Both the position numbers and the translations under genes were made by a program. From positions 9,430,946-9,494,945 of the forward strand of contig CM053247.1 in the NCBI GenBank assembly GCA_028583405.1: DNA of 64,000 bases. Reading direction: 5' to 3'. The notes beneath the pieces are model-generated. The model saw only the letters and a list, made by a program, of their open reading frames with translations. It had not been told where the DNA came from and made no database searches. This document shows, in pieces, positions 1-61,945 of the stretch. The stretch comes from Pogonophryne albipinna (Eukaryota; Chordata; Actinopteri; Perciformes; Artedidraconidae). The number at the start of each line of letters is the position of its first letter. Position 1 is the first letter of the stretch.

Positions 1-915
1 CCGGTTGGCCAACATTTATAAAAAATATGTTTAATTTGTAGAATAATAATAGAGAATATGTGACATACTCAAAAAGAGGAATAGGCATACAGGCAGGTTC
101 AAATTGGCCAGAATTTGTATTGATATCTATAGAAGCGATAAGAAAAACAGTAGATTTGGAAGGGCTTAGCCTACTCTTTTTTTAAATACAATATTAAAAG
201 ATACCCACTGCTTCTGCAACATTGTGTTGGTGCTGAAAAGGAGAAGACATAAACGGTATATTATTGCTCCCATAAAGGGGAGTGTGGGTCCCAGCGGGGC
301 GACTACCACACCACACCCCACACCTGTCCACAACACACACACACTAGTGTCTGTGAGTAAATGGAGCCGTTTTCCTGGCATGACATGATGTGAAATGTTG
401 CCTGTGCTGTTCTGAAGTGTTATGTCCAACGCAAAGTGTCTCCTGGGAAGTTGAATGGGTTCAGGAAGAAAATGAGATTTAGCGGTGTCGGGTTTTATAT
501 TTCTCTGTGTGGATAGGACTTATTTTGTGTGTGCTGGAGGGTTGTTTTGTGTTGTTCTGCTCTGGCGGTGACCTTTGGTGCCTGAACCTCACACACACAG
601 AATTACCATATGGGAAGCAGAGAGCCTGAAGGGGAAACCAGGCGTGTGTTAACTCTATTGTTCCTGCGGCCTTTTGCCTCGCTGCATCAGAAGAAACAAC
701 AGTGGGAAATAAAAAGAAAAGGGGCGGGGGGAGGTGAAGGGATGTTCAAGGATGACTGACATGGGAGGAAGGGCGGAGAGGGGGGGATGTGCGTCTGTCT
801 GGTTCAATGGGAAAATAACATGTGTTCATGCGATCATGTTAGGGTGTATTCTTGAATGTGTGATATCTCTCTCATTGTCTTTTTTTTTTCTCTTCTTTTT
901 GTGTCTATCTTGCAG
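1..915 (+). other. rasgef1b intron (3' part), nothing recognised
   Basis: Precedes the first visible exon. It ends in a long polypyrimidine tract (868-905). No coding exon or repeat family was recognised. Confidence 0.5.
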
Positions 916-12153
<11,238 letters not shown>

Positions 12154-12956
12154 ACTGGAGGGAAAAAAACAAGACAAATCATTGACAAATGAGCCGTTGT
12201 CTAAACCAAGTATCCCTATGTTATAAGGGAACCGACAATCTCTACTTTGGCTGGCAAGGATCGTTTGTGTTCCCCCCCTAGCTACATATTTCTATCCAGC
12301 TCCGCCTTTCCTTACCCTCTTGCTATTTGTGCTGTTTTTTTCCGGACGGCTGTTTTTTCCCCTCTTTGTATGACTTTGTATTCTTTTTTTTAAAAGACAA
12401 ATGCTACAAACCTTCCCATTAAATGCCAAAGGGTGCCAAGGTTTCTTGTCTGAAGCCTTTCGCCCTGAAAGACCTTCTCTGAGCGTAAAGGAGTCGTTGG
12501 GGTTGTTTGTTCCCCCGCCAGTTTTCAACCTGTTTTTTTCCACTGAAGCTACGTAGTTAGCCGCTGGTTGGCTAACTCAACGGAAAAGCTACTCGCACTG
12601 GTTCCACAAGCCAGCATCCTTTGTACAAACTGAAAACGTACCCGCATCACTGCTTATGATTAAGCTAGCTATTATTTGTAGTTTTGTTTCGTCTACTTCC
12701 TTTTGTACATTACCTGAGTTTATCTTGCTTCATGTTTCTACGGAGCTTGTTGTATGTGTAAGATTGAATGCACTGGTTGCATTTAAAAGTTGTAACTGAT
12801 CTGTTTTTTTGTTTGCGTAGTATACATTTTGTGATTTCCTTATGCAGGAAGCAACATTTCCTTCCTTTTATCTTGAACACCGAGGCATCAGTAAACTTCA
12901 ACCAACGTGTTTTTTGTATGGGCAAACAGCATACAAAAAAAAAAACCTTCCACTTG

Positions 12957-13181
12957 GGGCTGGGCGATATGAAGAAAAATCATATATGCAACACTTTTTT
13001 AGCAAATAGGGTGTAGGTTGAGCTATGAGCTATGAGTCTGGTAAATTCGGAAAAAGCATTACTCTAATGTGGTACAGCCTTAAAAACCAAGAAAAGTCAA
13101 CACTTACGATATTAAGACTTACAAAATCTAAGACTATATCTTGGCTGATATAATCGAAATAATACAGATTGCCCAGCCCTA
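12957..13181. mobile_element. MITE-like element in the rasgef1b 3' UTR
   Basis: The ends GGGCTGGGCGATAT and TTGCCCAGCCC are inverted copies of each other. ACTTGGG occurs on both sides (12952-12958 and 13181-13187), suggesting a 7-8 bp target duplication as in hAT elements. The interior is AT-rich and non-coding. Confidence 0.6.
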
Positions 13182-13926
13182 CTTGGGCTTTTAGTTGCTG
13201 TTGGACCCTCGGACAAAGACTTTCTTGGAAGTGTACTAAGGCCTTAAGTAGTGAGCTTAAATGGAAGGTGTGATGCTAGTGTGTTTCCTGTTGTTCCAGT
13301 GTTAAAAAAGCCCCACTGCTGCTGGGAGGATAAGCTGGGCTGACTACTACCATTCTTACCTTCTCTTTTGTTCCTGCTCCAATGTAAAACATGAGTGTGT
13401 GGTTGTGCTTCCCCCTGTTGGTTCAGTCCGAAAAGTGAATGCATTTTTGTGGTCGAATAATGTGAACTGAGGATTTCTGTTTGAACCCTACACATTCTAA
13501 ATAATATCTTTTTATTTTTTGATATTGTTAAAATGTAGACTTTTATCCATATTTGTTTTTATTTATAAATCCATTTGTGTAGTGACACTATGTCCTCATG
13601 CTAATATTTACTATTATTTTATTGTTATTTAATTTTGCATTGGTTACATAACATGCCGTAGTTCTCAGATGTTGGTTGAACTATTATTTTTATATAAACG
13701 TTTGTATGAGATAATTATTTTTCAATGTGTACTGGCTCAGAGTATGAAGTTAAATGACGGATGTCTGCATTGCCTTGACTGCTCCTCCCTCAGCACAGAA
13801 TGCTGTTTGTTGTGTACATACTGTCGTTTTAGTTTTTCCACCCTGCTTTCATTCATTTGTATTTGGACTGTACAAAATGGATTACAGGATGATGAATGAA
13901 TTAGTAGTGTTCAGAAGAAGAAAGTT

Positions 13927-13932
13927 AATAAA
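13927..13932 (+). terminator. rasgef1b: candidate polyadenylation signal of rasgef1b
   Basis: AATAAA about 1.77 kb after the stop codon. A T/GT-rich stretch (13959-13979) follows within 50 bp, as expected of a downstream element. The assignment is positional. Confidence 0.4.
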
Positions 13933-14974
13933 AGAATGTTTAAAAGTATCAACTGACTGGGTTTTGTGTCTGTTTTTAGCATGAAAGTTAACATGTGAAA
14001 ACAAATCTTGTTTATGTTACGTTCCTTAATAATCTATGGGGGAAAGGGGAGTAACAACATATCAAATAACCAGGAGAGAACAAGAAAGAGGAAACTGATT
14101 TGCTGAATTAAAATATATTGTTTAATTAATCAAAAATAAAGAGGGCTCACCAGCCAACAGCTTTCTCACAAAAGAAACTGATAAAAGTACACAATACAAA
14201 AAGGTACACTGATCACACCTGCAGCCCAGAGAAGAGGGGAATTGTTGTTACGGAAACAGAGGGGTTTTAGGTTGCCTTAAGGCTGTTGACGGTCTTATTA
14301 TAGGCTACATCCATTTGTAACGCTGTGCCAACTTGGGCAAGCACTCAGGCAAACTTGAGGAGCGCACACAGGGTGGAGAGGTGGGGTCAGAATGTCATTC
14401 AGAATTTCATAGCAAAATAAAAAAATGAAATTAAAATAATCTTTCAACATAATTTAAAACAAATATAAATATTAGGACAAAGCCCTACAAATAACAACAA
14501 TAAACATAATAATAAAACAATTAAAATGTTTTATTCAGCCCTGATTAAAACAGCGGGCCTGGCCCCATGAGGCCCGCCCATGACGCCGGGTCTGAGCATA
14601 GGGCACTGAAGAACGATGCTCTTCCTACTTTGTTTGGACCAGCGGGAGATTCGGGTACACAACCTGTAAGTATTCATTGTTGTTTGTGTATTTATGATGT
14701 TTAAAACAAACAAGGTATCTACCACGACTGTTTAAATGGGTAAACGTTTTTCGGGCTGCTAAGTTGGGATGGCGGAGAAATGCTCTCCGCAGACCCACAG
14801 CGTTATAAACCTTTGTCTTACTCAATATCAAGCCACACTTATTGTTTTTACTTCGGCTGTGAGTGTTTGTGTGTGCTCAGGATGAGTTTCGCTCCTCGCA
14901 GCAGATCGCAGCAACGAGCCTCGCAACGTCCCGACCAATCAGAGCACACTGGGCTCACAGCGGGGGGGGAGGAG

Positions 14975-15138
14975 CTCCAACAAGCCGTTTAGGACAGAGA
15001 GTGAATACACATACTATACAGAGATGCTGTTTGAGAAACCAATGTGAGTTTGGAACATTGATCAATATAAATCTATTCTAGTAGACCTCAACAATGGAAT
15101 TATGATCAGTAGAAATGGCCATGACATGGGACCTTTAA
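14975..15138 (+). repeat. dispersed repeat, copy A
   Basis: From GGAGCTCCAACAAGCCGTTT to CCATGACATGGGACCTTTAA. It matches, inverted and nearly base for base, the stretch at about 63563-63725. It also ends in TTAA. Confidence 0.85.
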
Positions 15139-15385
15139 TATATTTCTCACATTTTATACTATGTCTTTTTTTGCATATTTTCCCGTTCTATACTTTGGCT
15201 TATTTTTGTTTTCTTTTGACATACTATACTATGTCTTTTTTTCTGATATTTTCGACATACTATGCCTTTTTTAGCATATTTTCACTTTTCCTTTTTTCCC
15301 ATATTACTCAAAAATTATACTATTCAGATTTTTCTGACATTTTGGACATAATATACTATGTCATTGTTTTTTTCTAAATATTTCC
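15139..15385 (+). repeat. degenerate minisatellite
   Basis: Irregular repeats of a unit resembling GACATACTATACTATGTC followed by T-runs and GCATATTTTC. AT-rich; the open frame across it is a by-product. Confidence 0.7.
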
Positions 15386-16739
15386 ACTATTATTTGCCAG
15401 TTTGACAATGTCCATACAAACAATTCAAAACTTGTTGGGTTGGGGCATCAAAACAACAAAAGCTGACAAAACTGAGATACAAATCTGTATTTGGTGGGGA
15501 CAACTGATTATAATGTTGCTACTTTGTAAAACCTAAAACAAATATCCATACTTCACCTTGTATTACCATTTCAATATTATAAATAATACATTTATATTTC
15601 TGTTTCAGAATATCATATATAATATATTGTAAATATAATGTGATATTCTGAATCATAAATAGTTCAACGGAATACAAAGTATTACAAATCAAACATAGTT
15701 ATTGATGGTATAATAGTTATTCTCTCAATCAAAAACAGAGCATAAAAAAATCTCATAATACTATAAAGAAATAAAAAAGGCACTTAAATGTTTCTTTAAA
15801 TCATTTACAGAGCCTTCTCAGAGGTAAATAAAAAATGTATGGTCGGAATACATTACAAAATGCTGTGGGAGATAAAATGGTCTCTTTACGATCAATATTT
15901 AATAGGTTCTGTGAGAGTGGAGTAACAATATTGTGTTTCCGGCTGATGTTGGGGCTGAATTTTCTGCTCTGATGCAGAAAATAAGAATGTATATTTGGCT
16001 CCATCAGGTGACCAAATTAAGTCAATGCAATGGACAAGGTTTGCTGCTGAATTCCACTTATGACACTTACAACTTTTAAAGATTTGAGGTGATAAAAAGT
16101 AAGACAGATATGTTAAAAAAAATACATTATTCTTGTAAAGGACAATTTTGTAGGTAATCACGATTAAATTAGGCTTTCTATCCTGCAAACATGCTGTTGT
16201 TTGTTAACATGTGTTAAAAGTTACACGTGGCATGAGCCCTATGTGATAATCTGTGATCTTGGAGACAGAATGACGAATAGTGTCTTCATGGCATTCAACA
16301 TTTATATTTTCCTGGAATAAATACCTGTCATTAAGCTCCATATATGTATAGTAATAACAAGCTTACTTACTAGGTACAACTTTAACGGACCATGCACGTC
16401 GGGGTACTTCTCGGATGGGAGTTGATGCAGCAGTGAAATGCCATGACCGCTGGAGACCAACCGCATGAATAAACATCACGTATTGCAAGAAGTGTGATGC
16501 AATGTAAAGCAACATATCCCATAAGAACTGTAAAACTTGAGCTTCCTTTGATAACTGTTTTTTTTTGTTGAAAAAAATTCATTTGAACCAAAAATATTTT
16601 TCAAACGCTTTCCTTCACCATTGTGTGTGCCATCAAATCAACCACATATGTGTCAACTGGTAACCCACGCTTAAAAAAAAGTATGTTTCACTTTATCACG
16701 TGTAGACCACTGTAATTGTCATGTAAATTGGATAAAAGT

Positions 16740-17130
16740 GGCAGACTTCCTGTTTGGTTAATTATATGATTCAGATCATTTTTGTGCGTCTCAAGTTGCT
16801 GCATATGCCTACGAAATTTCAAATGTTTAGGTTAAACCTGAGCGACTTTGTGTCGGGTGCTGTAGAGATTTTAGTAGACGCCCTGAGAACGCGACCTCCA
16901 AAATATCATATTTTTCAACAGACCTGACCAGACCACATTTTTTTTAAACGTTTAGGACTTCAAAATAGAGATTTACTATGAGGAAAATAATAGTAAAAAC
17001 CTGACAGATTACAATAGGTCCTCCGTTCCGACTCTATAGGTGCCTGGGCTCTAATAATAATCCTAGCAATTTCAATAGGTCCTTCGCTAAGACTCTGTCG
17101 GTGCTCGGTCTTTGAGTGACAGTCCTAGCA
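16740..17130 (+). repeat. dispersed repeat with tandem dimer
   Basis: CAATAGGTCCT(C/T)CG... to CCTAGCA occurs twice in tandem (17012-17072 and 17073-17130), preceded by a block that looks like part of the same repeat. Confidence 0.55.
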
Positions 17131-17641
17131 TCCGTCTAATTACAGGCATCTACAGTCAGGTCAGTCGTGAACTGAAGAAAAAGGTAAATCGTTAATAATC
17201 CTACATTTTGCCTATTACTATCCAAGTCTTCATGGTTTAAAAACTAATATAAAATGATACATCAATGAACAAATAATCCTTATTATTCTTCTGTTGCAAG
17301 ATACACAAGTTAATATACCACATGCACTACTTTAGTATTGTAAAAATAACTATTAGCCTGCTAAACACCGCAAATCACAAGTGGGTTCCCAAGTAAGCGA
17401 AAGACTTTGATGAGCCTAACATGTCATGAACCACTGAGCTGCACCGCAACAAAACAGGCATTTCACAAACAGAAAAATGCAGCTACAGCAATAACACTGT
17501 GGCAACTGGAGATGGAAATCTATGGAAAAGCAGACTGCAATATGAACAATTGTATGTATTTCCAAAATACATTACCAGGCATCAACATCTCACTATTAAT
17601 CACACATGATTTGGGTTCCATATATTACCCTGGGCCTGAAC

Positions 17642-18200
17642 ATGGGGCCGGCAGTAGCTCAATCTGGCTGGAAACCAAATGGTTGCAGGACCAAGAACAG
17701 TGGACTGGAGTGGTTCCAGATCGCCTCTTGATAAGCAATGCACCAAACCCTGCAACTCCTCTGCTCTAAAACCCCTTCACTAATGCATGTGTACAGGTCC
17801 TGTTTATGCATTTGTGTATTCGGGCCTTGGTATGTGATTTTTTGTAAATAACGTAAGTGTAATAATTGACTTTAATAAAGAATGTCTTAAACTATAACTA
17901 ACCATCTACTGGAACATCCTGTCAGCAAGCCAGCATTGTGGGATGGTTAAACGCTAAAAACAACAAAAAGAAATCCAGGTAAACACAAGGATATTATGCA
18001 AACTAAGGCACAAAGGCAGGACCAACTACAGGGTTAAAAGCTGACAAGCAGAGGTTCATATCGAAATAATTGGCTGATTTGGCTGCACCCTGCCTCAGAG
18101 TGCCCCTGAGCAAGTTACTGCAGCCTTACCCACCACTGGGAGAATGTACAACAGAGTCTGCTAAAAGATGACTCTGTTGGCTTTTAGCAGACTCTGTGAG
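17642..18200 (+). repeat. diverged tRNA-SINE remnants
   Basis: GGCAGTAGCTCAATCTGG (17647-17664) resembles the A-box region of a common teleost tRNA-derived SINE. CCCCTGAGCAAGTTACTGCAG (split here; about 18103-18123) resembles the internal core of such SINEs. Very diverged and not functional. Confidence 0.4.
18151..18197. repeat. 17-bp inverted repeat
   Basis: Arms 18151-18167 and 18181-18197 are perfect reverse complements (ACAGAGTCTGCTAAAAG) with a 13-nt loop, at the end of a SINE remnant. Confidence 0.85.
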
Positions 18201-18516
18201 TGTGAACATGTTTGCTCATTCGGAGGATGTCCTCAGATCAATTGCCAGGATCTCCGATTGCTCTCAGATTCAGGTTGGGAGTCAGTGACCTGGATTATTA
18301 CTTTGTTGTGCTGTGAGTGCTGCAGATGAATCAGCATTGGCCACCTGCCATTATTGTTCTGTGCCCGTCAATAAAACCTGCTGCGGGCCTGGCTGCCTCA
18401 GACATACGCACTGGGAAAACCAATTAATCATTTCCGAGTGAAAAAGACAGCATCTTTGGGACAGACATTGTCCGAAAAAATCAAACGCATAAAACATTGC
18501 GCTTAAAATACATTAC

Positions 18517-18550
18517 ACTTATTATTATTATTATAATAATAATAATAAGT
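18517..18550. repeat. perfect 34-bp palindrome of TTA/TAA units
   Basis: ACTTATTATTATTATTA is followed directly by its reverse complement, without a spacer. Confidence 0.9.
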
Positions 18551-19662
18551 ATGATTTGAGCAGTGACCCTACAGTATTTTATCAGCAAACTCAGGGCACC
18601 CCTCCTAGCTCTCCAGTGCAACCTAGCGTCTTTTGGCTCATTGTTTTTTAAATTTTCTGACCTGAAAATGAAAAGGCCATGGATGGATGACTGAACAGGC
18701 CTAAGCAGTGCCCCAGTGGCCTAAAGCATCAGGGGCCTTCATCTACAAAATGTAATCCAAAGAGACAGGTAACAACCAGGAAGAGACTCAGTTTGACCAC
18801 AAAGATACAGAAAATAGATAGAAGACACAGAAAAGACCACAAAAAGAGACAGAAAAACTACAAAAGAAATGCAAATGTCCTATAAATATGTGAAAATACA
18901 ACCACAGAAACAGGCAAACCAACTCTAAAGTCTGTTTCTTGCTCTTATGGATAACATGTGGTTGGGCCTTTTGCAAGTCCAGGGGCACATTGTCTCATAA
19001 TCCACCCATGGTTCACATCAGTTTCCCTGCTTTTTCCAGCAGCAGGCAGATGTTTTTAGGGAACACATTTGAACAAACTCACTTATACTTGCACAGTACC
19101 AAACAGCAGACTAACAAGTAAGCAACTAGCTGGTGAAGAAAGCACCAGAGCTTAAAGAGGCTAAAAGGGATGAAGGGAGATATCGTTTGGAGATGTATTC
19201 AAAACAGCTAGTTATGTTTAATTTGGAGGGATAGTTCTCCTGCTATTGGACTCAAAATAGTCATAGTCATAGTCATTGGCAATCGAGGTCAAAGTTCAAA
19301 TAATTTGAACTTTGAGCACAGCGCTTGGAGAAACGCAACGTGGAGGGTAGAATATTAAGAAATGTTGACATGACTGCAAGAGAGTCTATTGAAATCAGAT
19401 GCTACATTATGGAGGATAATGCTAATTGCTAACACAGAGGCTAGTAACACACAGAGATAACAATCATACGAGTGAACTGACTCTGTAATGCCTGTTAGAT
19501 ACCAAATGCAAAAAACTACTTTGGCTAAACTGTTAGTAATTTATTTATTTACATTCTAGACTGCCTGGATGTCCATTTTATGATTTCCTTTTTATAAACA
19601 GGAATACAAAATCAACCTGTCAATCCTTAATAAGAAACCTCAAACGCATCACATCCACACAT

Positions 19663-21459
19663 CATGGGCGTAGGAAGCATCCTGAATGTGGGGGGGACAC
19701 TTTTAACGGGGGGTGTGGCAGTCCCCCACCATGAAAAAAAATAGATTTCCTGTATTCTGGTGCATTTTAACAGGTGGTTTGATACTTTTATGTGGCTCTA
19801 CTAGCATGAGGAAAATGATGGGTACATTTTGTAATTTCATCCAGTAGTAAAGAAAGGAAACATATTTGATTATTAATTCAGAGCCGTCTTTGAATTAATA
19901 AAAAGCAGTTTAAATGCCCATTTTTTTTACATTTATATACAACAATAAATATTTGTGAGTGCATTGAGAGATATTGTTGTGGAGAGTCATTTATATATAA
20001 ATCGCAAAATACATTTGTGAATCCTTCTGTGAGCATTTATTAATATTCAGACTGATCTGACTCCATACAGATGTTAAGTTCACCTAGAAATGGTATCATT
20101 GACTTAAATATTCAAATAATTGTTGCTCTTCTGTCTATATTGGTCATATGATGCCCCTTGACTGAAATGCTTCCTGTTCAATATCCCCACTGATTTCCTT
20201 AACATTCTGGGATGAGAGTCCACATCACAATTAACTCTAAACTGTCATTTCCCTTTCATCACTCACCTCAGCAACGGACCTCTCTCCACTGTCCCTGTGT
20301 TCTGCCTCTGACTCACTCTCAAGCGCCTAGATGTTAAGAGAGGTGGTGAAGTGATCACTATTTATTGAGCAGTATACTCTTTCACATTGAATCATAACAA
20401 GTCATACTGAATGTAAATGCAACTGACTCTAAAGTAAGTCCCAGTCTGTGACATTGGACATTTTGAAGACTCAAAGTCCCAAGCAGTAGGTAGAATATTA
20501 GCTAGTCTATGTGCACAGAAAATAAATAGTTAACTGAATACTGGGATGGAAATGGCCTATAAGCACTCAGTAAAACATAAACACACACAAAAAGCTTCTG
20601 AATGATAAGAAGTATAATTAAAACATAATGCACATTACCATTTTGAGAGAGAGTACCTAAGAACTCAGAAAATAATCTCTTATCGAACTGAGGCTCCAGT
20701 AAAACACACTGACTGCGTCTACATGGACGCCGTTTATAGTATTATCCCGGTTATGATCATATTGGGGATAGGCCTATGGTGTTTACATGAGCACAGAGAG
20801 ATCGGGTTATTCATGTTCCCTGTTTACATGATAAATACTAGTAACCTGGCATTTCGATGCCTTTTCTCATCTAAACTATTCCGTATTTGTATCTCTCTAT
20901 CATGACATAAAGACGAAACTCCTCTCCAGAAGTGAGACGCTATTGCCGCCGCCGCCATCACTGTTAACTGATTAACTGCTACCAGCTGAAGACTTACTTT
21001 CCTCTTCTTTGAAAACAATGTTCTTATGTTCATGTTGTCTGGGGGAGAAACCATATCAAACCAAGAGATCGGCAGCTTTGATTTTCGCTGTATTAACCAT
21101 TTCCTGAACATTTGGTGTGTGTGCCTTACCTCCGCTACCGGCATCGCTTCATACAACAGATCTGAGCTGTCCAACTATGGCAACACTCCTTGAACATGCG
21201 CGCGCTATGTGAGAATCTGCCTTGGTACAAAGTAGCAGTGAAAACATGGTACGGAGTTTCATTGATTTGGGCATTCTCTCAATAAGCAAGTGGAATGTAT
21301 TTGATAGTGAAGCACTGACACAGCGCTCTACAAAGTGCAGCGAGTGGAGAGACCGATTCACGGACTTTCCACATGGTAAAAGTGGGGGGGTCTAAACTAA
21401 TCATTTCAAAAAGTGGGGGGGACTTGTCCCACCCTCATATAATGGCTGCGACGCCCATG
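19663..21459. mobile_element. hAT-like non-autonomous element, 1.8 kb
   Basis: Ends CATGGGCGT and ACGCCCATG are inverted copies, each followed inward by a G-run segment (GGGGGGGAC). A perfect 8-bp duplication, CCACACAT, flanks it at 19655-19662 and 21460-21467. No transposase domain was recognised inside; the 116-codon minus frame at 20824-21174 has no family I know. Confidence 0.8.
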
Positions 21460-21724
21460 CCACACATACATTTCTGCACCATATTATCCCCAATCTAGCA
21501 TGTAATCCTGTCCAAATGTAACGCTTTTCTTATTTTGTTCAGATTATGAAGTGTAGCCTATATGTTAAACAACCTGCTGTGTTTTGTCTGGCATGCTTCA
21601 CCAATACAATTATTTCTAACTATTGGTTATTTTAAGGGGACCTTTGTTTTGTTTTTAGGATATAATAATACTTTTTTCATTTGTGATATATAACATGTTT
21701 GTGTAATGCTGATTTTGGTTTAAA

Positions 21725-21814
21725 AAACCGCGACGACATCCCTCACACCTGCCAATCATACCGGTTGCCGCGCTCGCGTGAACGCGCACTGCCTCGGAGG
21801 AAATAGAGCGTGAG

Positions 21815-21820
<6 letters not shown>
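21725..21820 (+). promoter_or_regulatory. prkg2: candidate prkg2 promoter, CpG-rich
   Basis: A local island of CG dinucleotides (CCGCGACGAC, GCCGCGCTCGCGTGAACGCG) in otherwise AT-rich DNA, just upstream of the probable first exon. No TATA box is evident. Positional inference only. Confidence 0.35.

Positions 21821-21895
<75 letters not shown>
21819..21895 (+). repeat. (GA)n microsatellite near the prkg2 5' end
   Basis: About 38 GA units. It lies in the probable promoter or 5' UTR, so length changes could affect expression. Confidence 0.95.
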
Positions 21896-21898
<3 letters not shown>

Positions 21899-21996
21899 GC
21901 AAACAGTGCTCTCTGCGGATGCTCGAATGTGCGAACACGGAATTTCTTCTTTTAAATCCTCTCCCTGGCTCGTCTGAAGGGTGAAAAGTGATTCAG
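21896..21996 (+). other. prkg2: probable prkg2 5' UTR exon (3' part)
   Basis: A strong donor, ATTCAG|GTGAGTAACG, at 21996/21997 ends a non-coding segment. The next acceptor in the right place is TTACAAG at 23205, one base before the prkg2 ATG. The transcription start is not visible, so the left border is arbitrary. Confidence 0.45.
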
Positions 21997-23205
21997 GTGA
22001 GTAACGATTTTCTTTGTACTGAACGCGGACTCATTTATCTCAGGAGGAGAATGACGAGGCAGCGCGAGGAGCAGGTGCACGAGCCTCCTAGGAGATGGTT
22101 CTAACTTAACACAACTAATTCTTAATCACCTGCACGCAAAAATAGTCCGGTAATATTCTTAAAACGTCAGAGAATCTGTTACTGAATATCTAGTGCTAAG
22201 GAGTTTAGATTAAAAAAGGGGAGATTTTGCTGATAATCCTTCTCTATAGGTTTATTTATGATGTCATTCATTTTCAATAGTGTTCAGAACATTGTTTGAG
22301 AAGAGGCTGATCTGACGTCCACTCACTGTATCCCAGCAGGAATGTTTTGAATGAAGTGTACTGTATGGGAGAGTGGGCATCAGTCCCACACGACAAGAAC
22401 AGGACTGTTCTCTGACATTTCTTCCCTGCTTTCATTACAGAAACATGCTTTTAAATATCACTTAATAATGTAATAACACCTCACAATGGCGTAGAGACAT
22501 TCAATTCTACATGAATCTAGAGCATATAACTTAGGGGAGCTGAGAGAACATTTAAAAAAAGTGTGGGTCTCCTTCTTGACATTTTTGACCAAACCCATTA
22601 CAGTTATCTGTATTTTCTATCGTATTTATTATTTTTCTATTTCAATTATTTCACAACGTTTTTGTTAATATTAAACTGTGTATTATTGGAATGTTCTCAG
22701 TTTTTACTTTATTTATCAAACATTTACAATAGATCTTTGGTCAGCTGGTTTGCCTGTGTGTTTTGTTTGGTCCAATGGGTGTTTAGTGACATGGGAAATT
22801 CAGAAAAAAATACTTTACCCATTTTCATTAATTATTTAAATCAATAGAAAAGACATTGGAAATAAAATCTTCTTACAATTTGCTAAGTTTTTATTCTTCC
22901 CAAGCTTCTGCCTCGCTGCATATGAGTGGTGGGAGGGACTGTTGATGTAATGTAATACTTCCTGCCTCTGAATAATAAATGAAGACGACACTCACTGATC
23001 GTCATATACTGATTTGCCATTTCTCCTCTCTTTCTCTGGTTTTCTTTTCCTCACAGCGTCAGCTCTTTTGTGTGAAACCTCACCCCAGCAAGCTTCCTCA
23101 AAAACACCATTTCATGCTAAATGTCACTGTACTCCTCTTTGAAGGACTTTTCAATCATTTCAGCTAATATTGACTTTGATCTCTTTTGTTTGTTTTGATT
23201 ACAAG
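21997..23205 (+). other. putative 5' UTR intron of prkg2
   Basis: No repeats recognised beyond AT-rich DNA. In-frame codons run upstream of the ATG back to 23170, but across the inferred acceptor. Confidence 0.4.
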
Positions 23206-61486
<38,281 letters not shown>

Positions 61487-61945
61487 GACCTTCTGCCATA
61501 ACTTTCCATCATTTTCTTCCTTTGCTTCCTATATAAAGAAACTGAATTGGAAAAGGTGATCTCACATCACCCGAGACAGCCGTGGTGGAAGTCCTCAGAC
61601 TGGTTACTTTACCGTCTCAACACAAATGAAGAGTCACAGGAGAATTCTTGTTTAAATTGGACTGTGTTGTTGTGATACCATCACTTTCCTTTTGGTTGTT
61701 AAATCTGTATGACAATGCAGTGCCAGAAGCTGTAGAAGTGGCATGCTAGCATAGCAAGCTAACATCTGTCAAACTGAACGTTACTGAGGGTTCTTCAAAA
61801 TCTGATGCTGAGAAATGATGCTCCTGTGAGTTGCAGATAAACACTCACCTAAATCAAACACAGCTGGCAGTATTTGTGGGTTGGAAACCAGTGAGGTATC
61901 AAGTCCTTGTTGCTGAATAAACAACCCTTTTCTGAATGGTTGGGG
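61487..61945 (+). other. prkg2: probable prkg2 3' UTR
   Basis: From the stop codon to shortly after the AATAAA at 61916-61921, the first canonical signal downstream. A longer UTR cannot be excluded. Confidence 0.4.
61916..61921 (+). terminator. prkg2: candidate prkg2 polyadenylation signal
   Basis: AATAAA 430 bases after the stop codon. Positional inference. Confidence 0.4.

Larger units (their letters stand above)
12154..13950 (+). other. rasgef1b: probable rasgef1b 3' UTR
   Basis: AT-rich, no coding potential, running from the stop codon to an AATAAA at 13927-13932. The true cleavage site is inferred. It contains a ~225-bp MITE-like insertion (12957-13181). Confidence 0.5.
13951..21720. 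other. intergenic region between rasgef1b and prkg2
   Basis: No exon or RNA gene recognised. Contents listed separately: repeat copy at ~14990-15138, AT-rich minisatellite, tandem dimer at 17.0 kb, SINE remnants at 17.6-18.2 kb, palindromes at 18.15 and 18.5 kb, and a hAT-like element at 19.7-21.5 kb. Confidence 0.6.
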
